From Acidobacteriota bacterium (GTDB taxonomy: Bacteria > Acidobacteriota > Blastocatellia > Pyrinomonadales > Pyrinomonadaceae): 32,736 nt of DNA. Shown in pieces: positions 22,569 to 28,653 of the stretch (the first letter of the stretch is position 1; each line of letters starts with the position of its first letter). Position numbers and translations under genes: made by a program. The notes below the pieces were generated by a model. The model did no database searches. It saw only the letters and a program-made list of their open reading frames with translations, and had not been told where the DNA came from. The stretch lies in contig QHXI01000047.1 of assembly GCA_003222895.1 (NCBI GenBank), positions 1-32,736 on the forward strand, given 5' to 3'.

Positions 22569-22964
22569 TTAGTTGGCTCCGGGCACCATGTGAGCTTCGA
22601 GCTCGCCCGCGAACTGAAACTCGCGAAGTTCGTTGACTCCCGCGACTAGTTGAGTGCGCACCGTAAAATTCGCAACCTTCAAACGCTGGGCCGGAATGCA
22701 GTGGAACGAAACCACGAGGTTTTCTTTCACCGGCGCGTTGCCTTTGTAGACGAAGGTGCAAGCTTCTCCGCGAGCCATTGCTGCGTCGTCATGAACGAAA
22801 AGATATTCGCCTTTCAGAATTACTCCTTGCAGTCTTACCGGCTGGTTGAACTGAGTTGTCGCCTTTTGGCGTTTGCTCGCGTTCGCCGCTTTGCTGCCTA
22901 CAAACGAGCTGCTGCTAAGCGCGACAACGCCAAGCAAGGTTACAAACAAAAGCAGACTCTTCAT
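22569..22964 (-). CDS. Secreted small protein of unknown function
   Basis: The protein has 131 residues from ATG 22964, which lies 7 nt after AAGGAG (22977-22972); a nearer ATG at 22970 is too close. Residues 1-20 form a signal peptide (MKSLLLFVTLLGVVALSSSS). The mature part contains KATTQFNQPVRLQGVILKGE, YLFVHDDAAMARGEACTFVY and ENLVVSFHCIPAQRLKVANF, with two cysteines that could pair. It looks like a small exported beta-sandwich protein of a kind common in Acidobacteriota, but I cannot name a function. It sits inside the segment between the truncated citrate synthase and cysteine synthase genes. Confidence 0.75.
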   Translation of the reverse strand: MKSLLLFVTLLGVVALSSSSFVGSKAANASKRQKATTQFNQPVRLQGVILKGEYLFVHDDAAMARGEACTFVYKGNAPVKENLVVSFHCIPAQRLKVANFTVRTQLVAGVNELREFQFAGELEAHMVPGAN

Positions 22965-22970
22965 GATCAT

Positions 22971-22977
22971 TCTCCTT
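22971..22977 (-). promoter_or_regulatory. Shine-Dalgarno site that decides the start at 22964
   Basis: On the minus strand AAGGAGA is followed immediately by ATGATCATGAAG. The spacing favours the second ATG (22964), which also gives the cleanest signal peptide. Confidence 0.65.
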
Positions 22978-23089
22978 TTCAAACTCCAAAGTTTGTTGCC
23001 ATCGGCGCAAAATCATTCGATGAAGTGCAATGGACGTGCCGATGTTTCCGCTAAGAAATGCACAGGAAAACCGGTGGACGAAAGCTGCG

Positions 23090-23372
23090 ATGCGCAATCT
23101 TTCGCATTCGACGTGTGAAAGGTCGCAGGTTGGACCAACAGCGAAAGTGATCTCCCGCACATTCGCGGCGATGACGCGCAGGGAATAAATATTGCTCAAT
23201 CAATGATGCGCAGGATCGCTTGCTCGATGGCGCCTATGGAATTTGTCAGGAATGCGGCAGCCAGATTGGCGGAAAACGTTTGCTGGCTGATCCAGCCGCG
23301 CTCTTGTGCCTGGTTTGTCAACAGATGACGGAGCAAGAGTCCGCGCGAGGATTGTTCGCGCGCACTCTGTAA
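23090..23372 (+). pseudogene. DksA/TraR-type C4 zinc-finger protein, frameshifted
   Basis: The C-terminal part (about 23205-23372) is unmistakable: DAQDRLLDGAYGICQECGSQ, IGGKRLLADPAALLCLVCQQ, with CQEC and CLVC zinc pairs and the GxYGxC...RL.A.P pattern of the TraR/DksA family. In frame it opens only at 23175 and has no start codon. An N-terminal piece starting at ATG 23090 in another frame reads MRNLSHSTCERSQVGPTAKV and then ISRTFAAMTRRE before a stop. Joining them needs two single-base corrections, near 23185 and 23203, which would give INIAQSINDAQDRLL. Such short proteins bind RNA polymerase through the secondary channel or act as unknown regulators. The zinc finger is certain; the N-terminal reconstruction is less so. 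Confidence 0.65.
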
Positions 23373-23384
23373 CCGAAGATTGGT

Positions 23385-23627
23385 ATGCGTGAACAACTAA
23401 CAACGATCCAACCATTGGGCAGCGTTGGCAATTTTGCGGCTAAGGCGAATCCGTCACGGCTCGATGTCGCAACGCGCTGCAAAGATTTGAAGCACATGAT
23501 CGGCAACACGCCGCTGTTGGCCCTCCGCTTTCTCTATCGCGGCAAGTCGCTGGTAATCTACGCCAAAGCCGAACACATCAACATGACTGTTGACGGCAAG
23601 CCAAAGCCCTCCGCAAGCAAACTCTAG
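23385..23627 (+). pseudogene. Cysteine synthase-family 5' fragment
   Basis: Residues about 32-68 ([20 protein letters not shown], then [16 protein letters not shown]) match the N-terminus of PLP-dependent cysteine synthases. The match ends at about 23588, immediately before the position where SxKDR with the PLP-binding lysine should follow. The last 12 residues ([12 protein letters not shown]) are unrelated. The gene is therefore a 5' remnant without a catalytic lysine. It starts 12 nt after the broken zinc-finger gene and runs out of the right end of the segment, mirroring the truncated citrate synthase on the left. Confidence 0.85.
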
Positions 23628-23671
23628 TAGAGTGCTCTGCGATCCTCATACGATCGACTGCGCGGACTTCA

Positions 23672-23701
23672 TTGCGACTCCAATCAACCTTACGCTAAAC
23701 T
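23672..23701 (+). promoter_or_regulatory. Possible promoter of the hicBA operon
   Basis: TTGCGA (23672-23677) and TAAACT (23696-23701) are separated by 18 nt. The -10 lies only 6 nt before the ATG at 23708, so transcription would be leaderless, in keeping with the absence of a Shine-Dalgarno sequence. Confidence 0.35.
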
Positions 23702-23707
23702 TTGCGC

Positions 23708-23917
23708 ATGACTTCCTATGAAGAAATTCTGGAATCGGCCAAGCAGCTTTCTTCGGTAGAGCGGTTACAGTTGGCGGATGCCTTGCTTGCCGAAGAGTTG
23801 GGATTTGGCATGTGGCGCGCCCGCGAAGATGTCGCGGACGCCGAAGGCTATGTATCGGATCTGCGCGAAGAAGAGATACTGATGCCTGAGGAGTTTTTCG
23901 AACGAATCAAGTTATGA
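23708..23917 (+). CDS. Small acidic protein preceding hicBA
   Basis: This 69-residue protein begins MTSYEEILESAKQLSSVERL, then QLADALLAEELGFGMWRARE, and is acidic throughout. The N-terminal half has the same helix pattern as the addiction-module proteins at 899 and 1522 (a hydrophobic-x-x-L-S-x-x-E-R-x-x-L-A-x-x-L run). The second half (EDVADAEGYVSDLREEEILM) does not match a family I know. Its stop overlaps the hicB start by 4 nt (ATGA), so it belongs to the hicBA operon as a third component. An additional antitoxin or a DNA-binding regulator is plausible but not demonstrated. Confidence 0.7.
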   Translation: MTSYEEILESAKQLSSVERLQLADALLAEELGFGMWRAREDVADAEGYVSDLREEEILMPEEFFERIKL

Positions 23918-24138
23918 AATTACCCAAGTTAACAGCCGTCATCGAAAAAGAAGGTAAGTGGTACGTCGCGACATGTCCCGAGTTGGGAGTTGCCAGCCAA
24001 GGGCGTACTGATGAAGAGGCGGAAGCAATGCTTCAGGAAGCTGTCGAGTTGTTGCTCGAAGAGGCTGACGAAGCCGAAGTCAGGCGGCGACTTGATCGAG
24101 GTGTGAAAGTAAAACGACTGGAACTCGTTCATGCCTAA
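23914..24138 (+). CDS. hicB: HicB-family antitoxin
   Basis: This 74-residue protein reads LTAVIEKEGKWYVATCPELG, then VASQGRTDEEAEAMLQEAVE and LLLEEADEAE, the partial RNase H fold of HicB antitoxins. It lacks the C-terminal ribbon-helix-helix or HTH domain of longer HicB proteins, so it probably does not repress alone. The order hicB-hicA is reversed with respect to the classic hicAB but common in this lineage. It overlaps the upstream gene by 4 nt and hicA by 8 nt. Confidence 0.85.
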   Translation: MKLPKLTAVIEKEGKWYVATCPELGVASQGRTDEEAEAMLQEAVELLLEEADEAEVRRRLDRGVKVKRLELVHA

Positions 24139-24352
24139 GCTGCCTTCCTTGTCCGCACGCCAGGTGTGCGGGATCCTTGAGAAGCACGGCTTCGCGATCA
24201 TCAGGCAAAAAGGAAGTCACATCATCCTCCGAAAACAACTCCCGGATCGTGGAATCACAGTTCCCGTGCCGAATCATTCTGAAATTGCAAAAGGCACGCT
24301 CAAGAGCATCATCAATCAAAGTGAGATTCCTCAGTCAGCATTTCTGAAATAG
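24131..24352 (+). CDS. hicA: HicA-family mRNA interferase toxin
   Basis: This 73-residue toxin has the double-stranded RNA-binding-like fold: LSARQVCGILEKHGFAIIRQ, then KGSHIILRKQLPDRGITVPV and PNHSEIAKGTLKSIINQ. The catalytic histidine sits in the conserved GSHIIL motif. HicA cleaves mRNA when freed from HicB. The gene is intact, unlike the DUF4258 and ParE toxins at the start of the window. It starts 8 nt before the hicB stop. Confidence 0.9.
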   Translation: MPKLPSLSARQVCGILEKHGFAIIRQKGSHIILRKQLPDRGITVPVPNHSEIAKGTLKSIINQSEIPQSAFLK

Positions 24353-24367
24353 TAACAAAACAAATTG

Positions 24368-24395
24368 CGCCGCCGAGATTGCTCTCTGGCGGCGC
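24368..24395 (-). terminator. Terminator after the Spy-like gene
   Basis: GCGCCGCC (24368-24375) and GGCGGCGC (24388-24395) form an 8-bp stem with a 12-nt loop. On the minus strand AATTTGTTTTGTT follows, so it serves the Spy-like gene; on the plus strand after hicA no T-run follows. Confidence 0.75.
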
Positions 24396-24434
24396 TTCAA
24401 GTTAACGACCGCGTGGGTCGAGGAAACGCTTTAA

Positions 24435-24929
24435 CTATCTCGGAGTTTGATTGCGGCGCCCGAAATGTTCGTGATTTGCCCGGCGCGCCTTAATCATTTC
24501 TTCCATCTTCGCTTTTTGTTCCGGCGTTAGCAGCGCGGCTAACTGAGTCCGTGTTGCCTTTCTTGTTTCCATCAGCTGACCCCGTAATTCCTTTGCGCGA
24601 GCCTCATCGTTCGCATCCAGAGTGCCAGCGCGTCTCTTCTCCATCAGTTGACGAAGTTCCCGTCGCTGCGCCTGCGTGCTCTGAGAGTTGGTTTGCATGA
24701 GCGAGCGCGCCTGCTGCTTCTGCTGATCGGTCAGGTTCAATTGCCGCAATGCGCCGAACATTCCCATGCGCGCCCGACGACGCATCATGCGTCGCGCAAA
24801 CGCGGGCCGTTGCGGTTGCTGGGCAGTCGTTGCTGGATTGTTTGGCTGCGCCTGCTGCGCGAAGACTGATCCGCCGGCGACCAGCCCAAACATCAACCCG
24901 GCGATCGTAAGTTTGTTGCGTAAGAACAT
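24435..24929 (-). CDS. Spy/CpxP-like periplasmic LTXXQ protein
   Basis: This 164-residue protein has a signal peptide (NKLTIAGLMFGLVAGGSVFA) and a Gln/Pro-rich linker, followed by Arg/Met-rich ARRMMRRRARMGMFGALRQL. The two LTXXQ-type motifs are LNLTDQQKQQ (about 65-74) and LLTPEQKAKMEEM near 140, with long helices between. Spy and CpxP are ATP-independent chaperones and envelope-stress sensors in the periplasm; members also appear in metal resistance loci. GGAG lies 9 nt before the ATG at 24929. It is monocistronic with its own terminator, convergent with hicA. The role in envelope stress is inferred from the family. Confidence 0.8.
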   Translation of the reverse strand: MFLRNKLTIAGLMFGLVAGGSVFAQQAQPNNPATTAQQPQRPAFARRMMRRRARMGMFGALRQLNLTDQQKQQARSLMQTNSQSTQAQRRELRQLMEKRRAGTLDANDEARAKELRGQLMETRKATRTQLAALLTPEQKAKMEEMIKARRANHEHFGRRNQTPR

Positions 24930-25066
24930 TTTGATTACTCCTTCAGGGGATAAATATTAATTGCGCGCTCCCAAGATTCTCATCAGGAGCGATGCGTATT
25001 CTTAGACGCGATGACTGCGTAGCTGGTCTGGAGAAGTTTATTGGTGAAGTTTGCGCGGTCCGCGCA

Positions 25067-25243
25067 TTATCGCGCAGGGCTCTTTTTGCTGCTGCAACCG
25101 CAGCCTTCGCCGCATGAACTCGCGCTCATGCGCCTCGTGAGTTTCATCGAAGATAGCCGCAGCCACCCGCGCCAGCCGATGTATGCTGAGGCTGAGACGA
25201 GCGCGATTCCTGCCGCAATGATTTGCCAGTCAAACTTCATCAT
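25067..25243 (-). CDS. FeoB-associated Cys-rich membrane protein
   Basis: This 58-residue ORF, read on the minus strand from ATG 25243, shares one base with the feoB stop (TAATG). It reads MMKFDWQIIAAGIALVSASA, then YIGWRGWLRL, and ends SSCGEGCGCSSKKSPAR. It has one membrane helix (about 7-25) and a C-terminal CGEGCGC cluster. This is the layout of the small Cys-rich proteins that follow feoB in many bacteria, thought to assist Feo or bind iron. Its position decides the call more than sequence does, since members are short and variable. Confidence 0.8.
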   Translation of the reverse strand: MMKFDWQIIAAGIALVSASAYIGWRGWLRLSSMKLTRRMSASSCGEGCGCSSKKSPAR

Positions 25244-27300
25244 TAACTAAACCCAAGTAAGTGACCACCCTGATAAGTTATGAAAGAAGCCACGTACGCA
25301 AGCACGAGCATGTAACTAACCATAAAGATCGGCCAGCGCCAGGAGTTCGTTTCGCGGCGAACAATGGCGACCGTCGACATGCACTGACAAGCGAGCAGGA
25401 AAAAGATCATCAGCGAGAGCCCGACTAGCGGTGTCCACAACGGCGAGCCGTCGGTGCGCTTGGCGTTGCGCAGCGCGTCGACCAGCGATGACGATTTGTT
25501 TTCCGGACTCTCGCCGACGTTGTAAACGATGCTGAGCGTCGAGATGATCGTCTCGCGCGCGGCGAATGATGAAATCAAGCCGATGCCGATCTTCCAATCG
25601 AATCCGAGTGGCTTGATTGCCGGCTCGATCAATCGACCAGCGCGTCCGGCAAAACTGTTTTCGATCTGAACTGCCTTGCCGCCGTCGGGTGAGGACGGGG
25701 CAGAACCTCCGCGCGGAAAAGCCATCAAGGCCCAAAGCAAAATCGAAATCGCGAGAATTACAGTGCCCGCACGCTTCAGAAAGATCGAACATCGGCTGAA
25801 CAGTGCGTGGCCCACGTTTCCGAAATCGGGGACTCGATACGGCGGCAGTTCCATCACAAACGGCGGCGGCGGCGCATTGAGAATGGTGTGCTTCAGAATC
25901 CAGGCCACGACAATCGCGACGGCAATGCCCAGAATGTACATCGCCAGGATGATCACCGCGCCCAGCGAAATCACTCCCAGGACTTTACGGCCAGAAAAGA
26001 AAGCGGCAATCATCAACGTGTACACCGGTAGCCGTGCAGAGCAACTCATGAAGGGCGCGATCATGATCGTGGCGATGCGATCCTTTGGATTTTCGATCGT
26101 GCGCGTCGCCATGATTCCAGGTACAGCGCAAGCAAAGCTGCTGAGTAACGGCACGAAGGCCTTGCCGTGCAAACCAACCGCGCGCATCAGGCGATCCATC
26201 AAAAACGCCGCGCGCGCCATGTAGCCGCTGTCTTCCAAAATCGAGATGAACAGAAACAGCAGAAGGATCTGGGGCAGGAAAGCGAGCACGCCGCCAACGC
26301 CCGCGATGATTCCATCAGTTAGGAGATCGGTGAAGATTCCCGCAGGCAAGTGCGCTCGGACCGCGTCACCCAACGCGCTGAAAACGTTGTCGATCAGGCT
26401 CATCGGCAGCGATGCCCACGAGAAGATCGCCTGAAATACGAGCAGCATCACCACGATGAGAACGACTGGCCCAAGTATTTTGTGCGTGACCACGCGGTCG
26501 ATGCGTTCGCTGATCCCAGGCTTTCCTTCGTCAGTCGATTCAACCGCGTCAGAGACGATTCGTTCGATCAAAGCGTAGCGCTTGATTAGTTTTGTTTGGT
26601 GATCCTTCCAATCGGCTCGATCCCCCTCTCCCGTTGGGAGAGGGGAAAGGGTAGAGGGTCTGCCGCCTCGTAAACCCTCACCCTGGCCCTCTCCCAATGG
26701 GAGAGGGAAACGCATCGGAAGGGTTTCGATCAGATTGAGCACTCTATTGGCTAAGTCTCCCAATCCTCGTCGCTGCTTGGCGACAACCGGCACGACCGGA
26801 ACTCCTAACGCGTCGCTTAACTTCTCGACATCAATCTTCAGTTTGCCGCGCTCAGCGAGATCGAACATTGTTAGTGCAATCACGATCGGTTGTTTTGTCT
26901 CGATCAGTTGCGTCGCGAGATACAGATTGCGAACGAGGTTAGTCGCGTCGACGACTACGATGATCGCATCCGCGCTCCTGCTCTTTGGGCCACGTCCCAA
27001 CAAAACGTCACGCGCGATCTCTTCGTCCAACGATGTAGCAGCCAAACTGTAAAGTCCCGGCAGATCGATCAAGCGCGCCGGCGGCAGCTCAGGCGAGAGC
27101 GTCCACTGGCCCATTTTGCTTTCGACCGTGACGCCGGGGTAGTTCGCAACTTTTTGTCGCAGGCCGGTGAGTGAATTGAACAAGCTGGTCTTGCCCGCGT
27201 TCGGATTACCCGCAACCACGATCGTCAATTCACGCGCGCGATTAGCTTCAGCCGGCAGCGCGGATTGCTCAATTACAAGTGTATCCAGAATGGCACTCAT
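25243..27300 (-). CDS. feoB: Ferrous iron transporter FeoB
   Basis: This 685-residue GTP-dependent Fe(II) transporter lies in the inner membrane. The N-terminal G domain has GNPNAGKTSLFNSLTG (G1), PGVTVE (G2), LIDLPGLYSLAA (G3) and the GDI-like helical part to about residue 260. The membrane core contains two Gate regions and the conserved SSFACAVPGIMATRTI, MSCSARLPVYTLMIAAFF and LISSFAARETIISTLSIVY motifs. Residues about 197-227 (FPLPLGEGQGEGLRGGRP... and TLSPLPTGEGD) do not belong to FeoB: they translate an inserted palindromic repeat in the linker after the G domain, without breaking the frame. The operon is feoA-feoB-Cys-rich protein, with a 27-nt gap to feoA. Confidence 0.95.
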   Translation of the reverse strand: MSAILDTLVIEQSALPAEANRARELTIVVAGNPNAGKTSLFNSLTGLRQKVANYPGVTVESKMGQWTLSPELPPARLIDLPGLYSLAATSLDEEIARDVLLGRGPKSRSADAIIVVVDATNLVRNLYLATQLIETKQPIVIALTMFDLAERGKLKIDVEKLSDALGVPVVPVVAKQRRGLGDLANRVLNLIETLPMRFPLPLGEGQGEGLRGGRPSTLSPLPTGEGDRADWKDHQTKLIKRYALIERIVSDAVESTDEGKPGISERIDRVVTHKILGPVVLIVVMLLVFQAIFSWASLPMSLIDNVFSALGDAVRAHLPAGIFTDLLTDGIIAGVGGVLAFLPQILLLFLFISILEDSGYMARAAFLMDRLMRAVGLHGKAFVPLLSSFACAVPGIMATRTIENPKDRIATIMIAPFMSCSARLPVYTLMIAAFFSGRKVLGVISLGAVIILAMYILGIAVAIVVAWILKHTILNAPPPPFVMELPPYRVPDFGNVGHALFSRCSIFLKRAGTVILAISILLWALMAFPRGGSAPSSPDGGKAVQIENSFAGRAGRLIEPAIKPLGFDWKIGIGLISSFAARETIISTLSIVYNVGESPENKSSSLVDALRNAKRTDGSPLWTPLVGLSLMIFFLLACQCMSTVAIVRRETNSWRWPIFMVSYMLVLAYVASFITYQGGHLLGFS
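26621..26711. repeat. Palindromic repeat inserted in frame in feoB
   Basis: There are two 21-bp palindromes, CCCTCTCCC-N3-GGGAGAGGG, at 26624-26644 (centre GTT) and 26687-26707 (centre AAT). They are separated by a spacer with CTCGTAAACCCTCACCCT, the same architecture as the element at 11948-12032. The whole unit is translated as part of FeoB. Confidence 0.9.
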
Positions 27301-27327
27301 CTAATTGTCGAACAGTGAAAGGAAAGG

Positions 27328-27555
27328 CTATTCGCCGAGTGTAACCTCAATTGCCTGAGCTTCGACGCGGCGCAGTGCGAGGTGATAATTGCGGATACAA
27401 ACCTGAATTGGATCGCCGAGCGGAGCGGCTTTCACGACGCGCACAGGCGCACCGGGCACCAGGCCCATCTCCATCAGTCGCAGGCCGTGCGCTCCGTTCA
27501 TTTCGACGGAAGCCACGCGGGCGGTTACATCTTTTGGCATCGTGTCCAGGGTCAT
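27328..27555 (-). CDS. feoA: FeoA, cytoplasmic iron-transport accessory protein
   Basis: This 75-residue SH3-like protein, from ATG 27555, has AGGAAAG as Shine-Dalgarno sequence 6 nt upstream; an in-frame TTG at 27579 is less likely. HGLRLMEMGLVPGAPVRVVK is the core FeoA motif (LxxMGLxPG), and PLGDPIQVCIRNYHLALRR with EAQAIEV is the second half. FeoA is required for FeoB function. It heads the feoAB operon; a palindromic operator candidate lies 34 nt upstream of its start. Confidence 0.93.
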   Translation of the reverse strand: MTLDTMPKDVTARVASVEMNGAHGLRLMEMGLVPGAPVRVVKAAPLGDPIQVCIRNYHLALRRVEAQAIEVTLGE

Positions 27556-27588
27556 CTCAGGCTTTCCTACTCTCCTCAATTTCCCTCA

Positions 27589-27611
27589 ATATTGAAATTC
27601 ACTTTCAATAT
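27589..27611. promoter_or_regulatory. Candidate iron-responsive operator upstream of feoA
   Basis: ATATTGAAA-TTCAC-TTTCAATAT is a perfect 9-bp inverted repeat, AT-rich in a GC-rich genome, immediately upstream of an iron-uptake operon. The TGAAATT..ACTTTCA core resembles a Fur-type 7-1-7 box. It would overlap the promoter, and Fe(II)-loaded Fur or a DtxR-type repressor binding it is a reasonable inference. Confidence 0.6.
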
Positions 27612-28028
27612 CAGTCGCGGCTTTTAGAGCAATTGGCAGGCCGCTACGGTTGCTAGAATTTGAGCAACAATACTACGTGCAATCGCCGACTGTCGGAACT
27701 CTCTTCGCGAGCCTGCGGAATTCTGCGACCTTGCTCGGCATATTCCCCACTAGTGCGCGGTAAGAGAGGAGAAATCACGAGGTTTTGCATACGCATTTGT
27801 TATTTTCCGTCAACTCAATTCATTTAAGTTCGAGTGTTGCAGGGGAAGCCGAGCCTGATCGGAACCCTGGACTGACGATTTTGCGAAGCAGCGATTGTCG
27901 AAGCTGGAGTCGCGGGATTGAGACTTCAACTTGCACGTCATGTTGCTTTGAGTCGGTCAATGCGCTCGGCCGTGCAAAGGGATGTTGACGGGCTCGACGA
28001 TCGGTATGAATCCACCGGCTGTGACGAA
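27612..28028. other. Intergenic region without identified genes
   Basis: About 420 nt between the feo operator and a dehydrogenase remnant. No gene, terminator or repeat could be supported here. Confidence 0.4.
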
Positions 28029-28231
28029 TCAAGGTTTGATGGCCACCTTCAGGACGCCGCCGGCTCGCTCTCCAAAAGTCTGTAGCCTTCCGCAATTTGA
28101 TCGAGCGAGAACCTATGCGTCAACAGCGGAGTAAGATCCACGCGACCGCTCCGAACAACTTCCATCAAACGTCGCATCCGTTCTTTTCCGCCTGGGGCTT
28201 GTGCAGATTTGTTGAGGAGCAAAGATCGCAA
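28029..28231 (-). pseudogene. Zinc-dependent alcohol dehydrogenase 3' fragment, frameshifted
   Basis: On the minus strand, PGGKERMRRLMEVVRSGRVD then LTPLLTHRFSLDQIAEGYRL is the C-terminal part of a zinc-binding medium-chain dehydrogenase. The frame stops at 28049-28051 after ESEPAAS. The family's true end, AGGVLKVAIKP, is read one frame over and stops at 28029-28031, so a single-base change near 28066 broke it. Upstream of PGGKERM (about 28195) the sequence no longer matches the family, so the 5' part, including both zinc sites and the NAD(P) Rossmann fold, is missing. This is a remnant, not a gene. Confidence 0.75.
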
Positions 28232-28367
28232 AAACTACTACCGGCCCTGCCGCACATTGCACTGCTCCTGAAACAGCCTCAGCGACACTCACTCAAGCTA
28301 ACATTTCACGGCTAACTTAGGCGGATATGTCATGTGCTAACGACCAGTCACATCACAATCAAAATTC

Positions 28368-28397
28368 TTGACAAAGTATTGGGGCGTTCCGTAAAAT
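28368..28397 (+). promoter_or_regulatory. Sigma-70-type promoter for the receptor/beta-propeller operon
   Basis: TTGACA (28368-28373) and TAAAAT (28392-28397) are separated by 18 nt. It is the only consensus-like promoter upstream of the receptor gene, and implies a leader of roughly 250 nt. Confidence 0.6.
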
Positions 28398-28638
28398 GCC
28401 GCGCCATCGAGTTTGGTCTTTATATTTTATGGTCAGACCTTTTAATAACTGTTGAGCGTCACCAAGCGCAGATCAAGGTTTGGGCATTCGTCAGTGCTCG
28501 GCGGTGATCCGTTTGGATGGTCATAGTCCGTCATCCCCGAGATTCTCTGGTCGATAAACTTCGAAGCGCAAGGCTTGCTTGCATAAGCAATCTTTCGAAT
28601 TAACGCGGAAGAAAAGCTCGAGCAAATCTTTCCATCAC

Positions 28639-28644
28639 AAGGAG
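28639..28644 (+). promoter_or_regulatory. Ribosome-binding site that sets the receptor start
   Basis: AAGGAG lies 9 nt before ATG 28654, which opens a proper signal peptide. The in-frame ATG at 28579 has neither. Confidence 0.8.
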
Positions 28645-28653
28645 ACTTTACCA

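Larger units (their letters stand above)
28232..28653. other. Intergenic region and long leader of the second receptor gene
   Basis: It contains a promoter at 28368-28397 and about 250 nt of leader before the start at 28654. The leader holds GGTCT...AGACC arms (about 28415-28439) and no ORF that looks real. Confidence 0.45.

Noticed and set aside
22299-23588. Insertion sequence at the 22.3-23.6 kb segment
   Set aside because: No transposase, terminal inverted repeats or target-site duplication could be found at the junctions.
24368-24395. Terminator for hicA
   Set aside because: The hairpin is followed by a T-run only on the minus strand, so it is assigned to the Spy-like gene.
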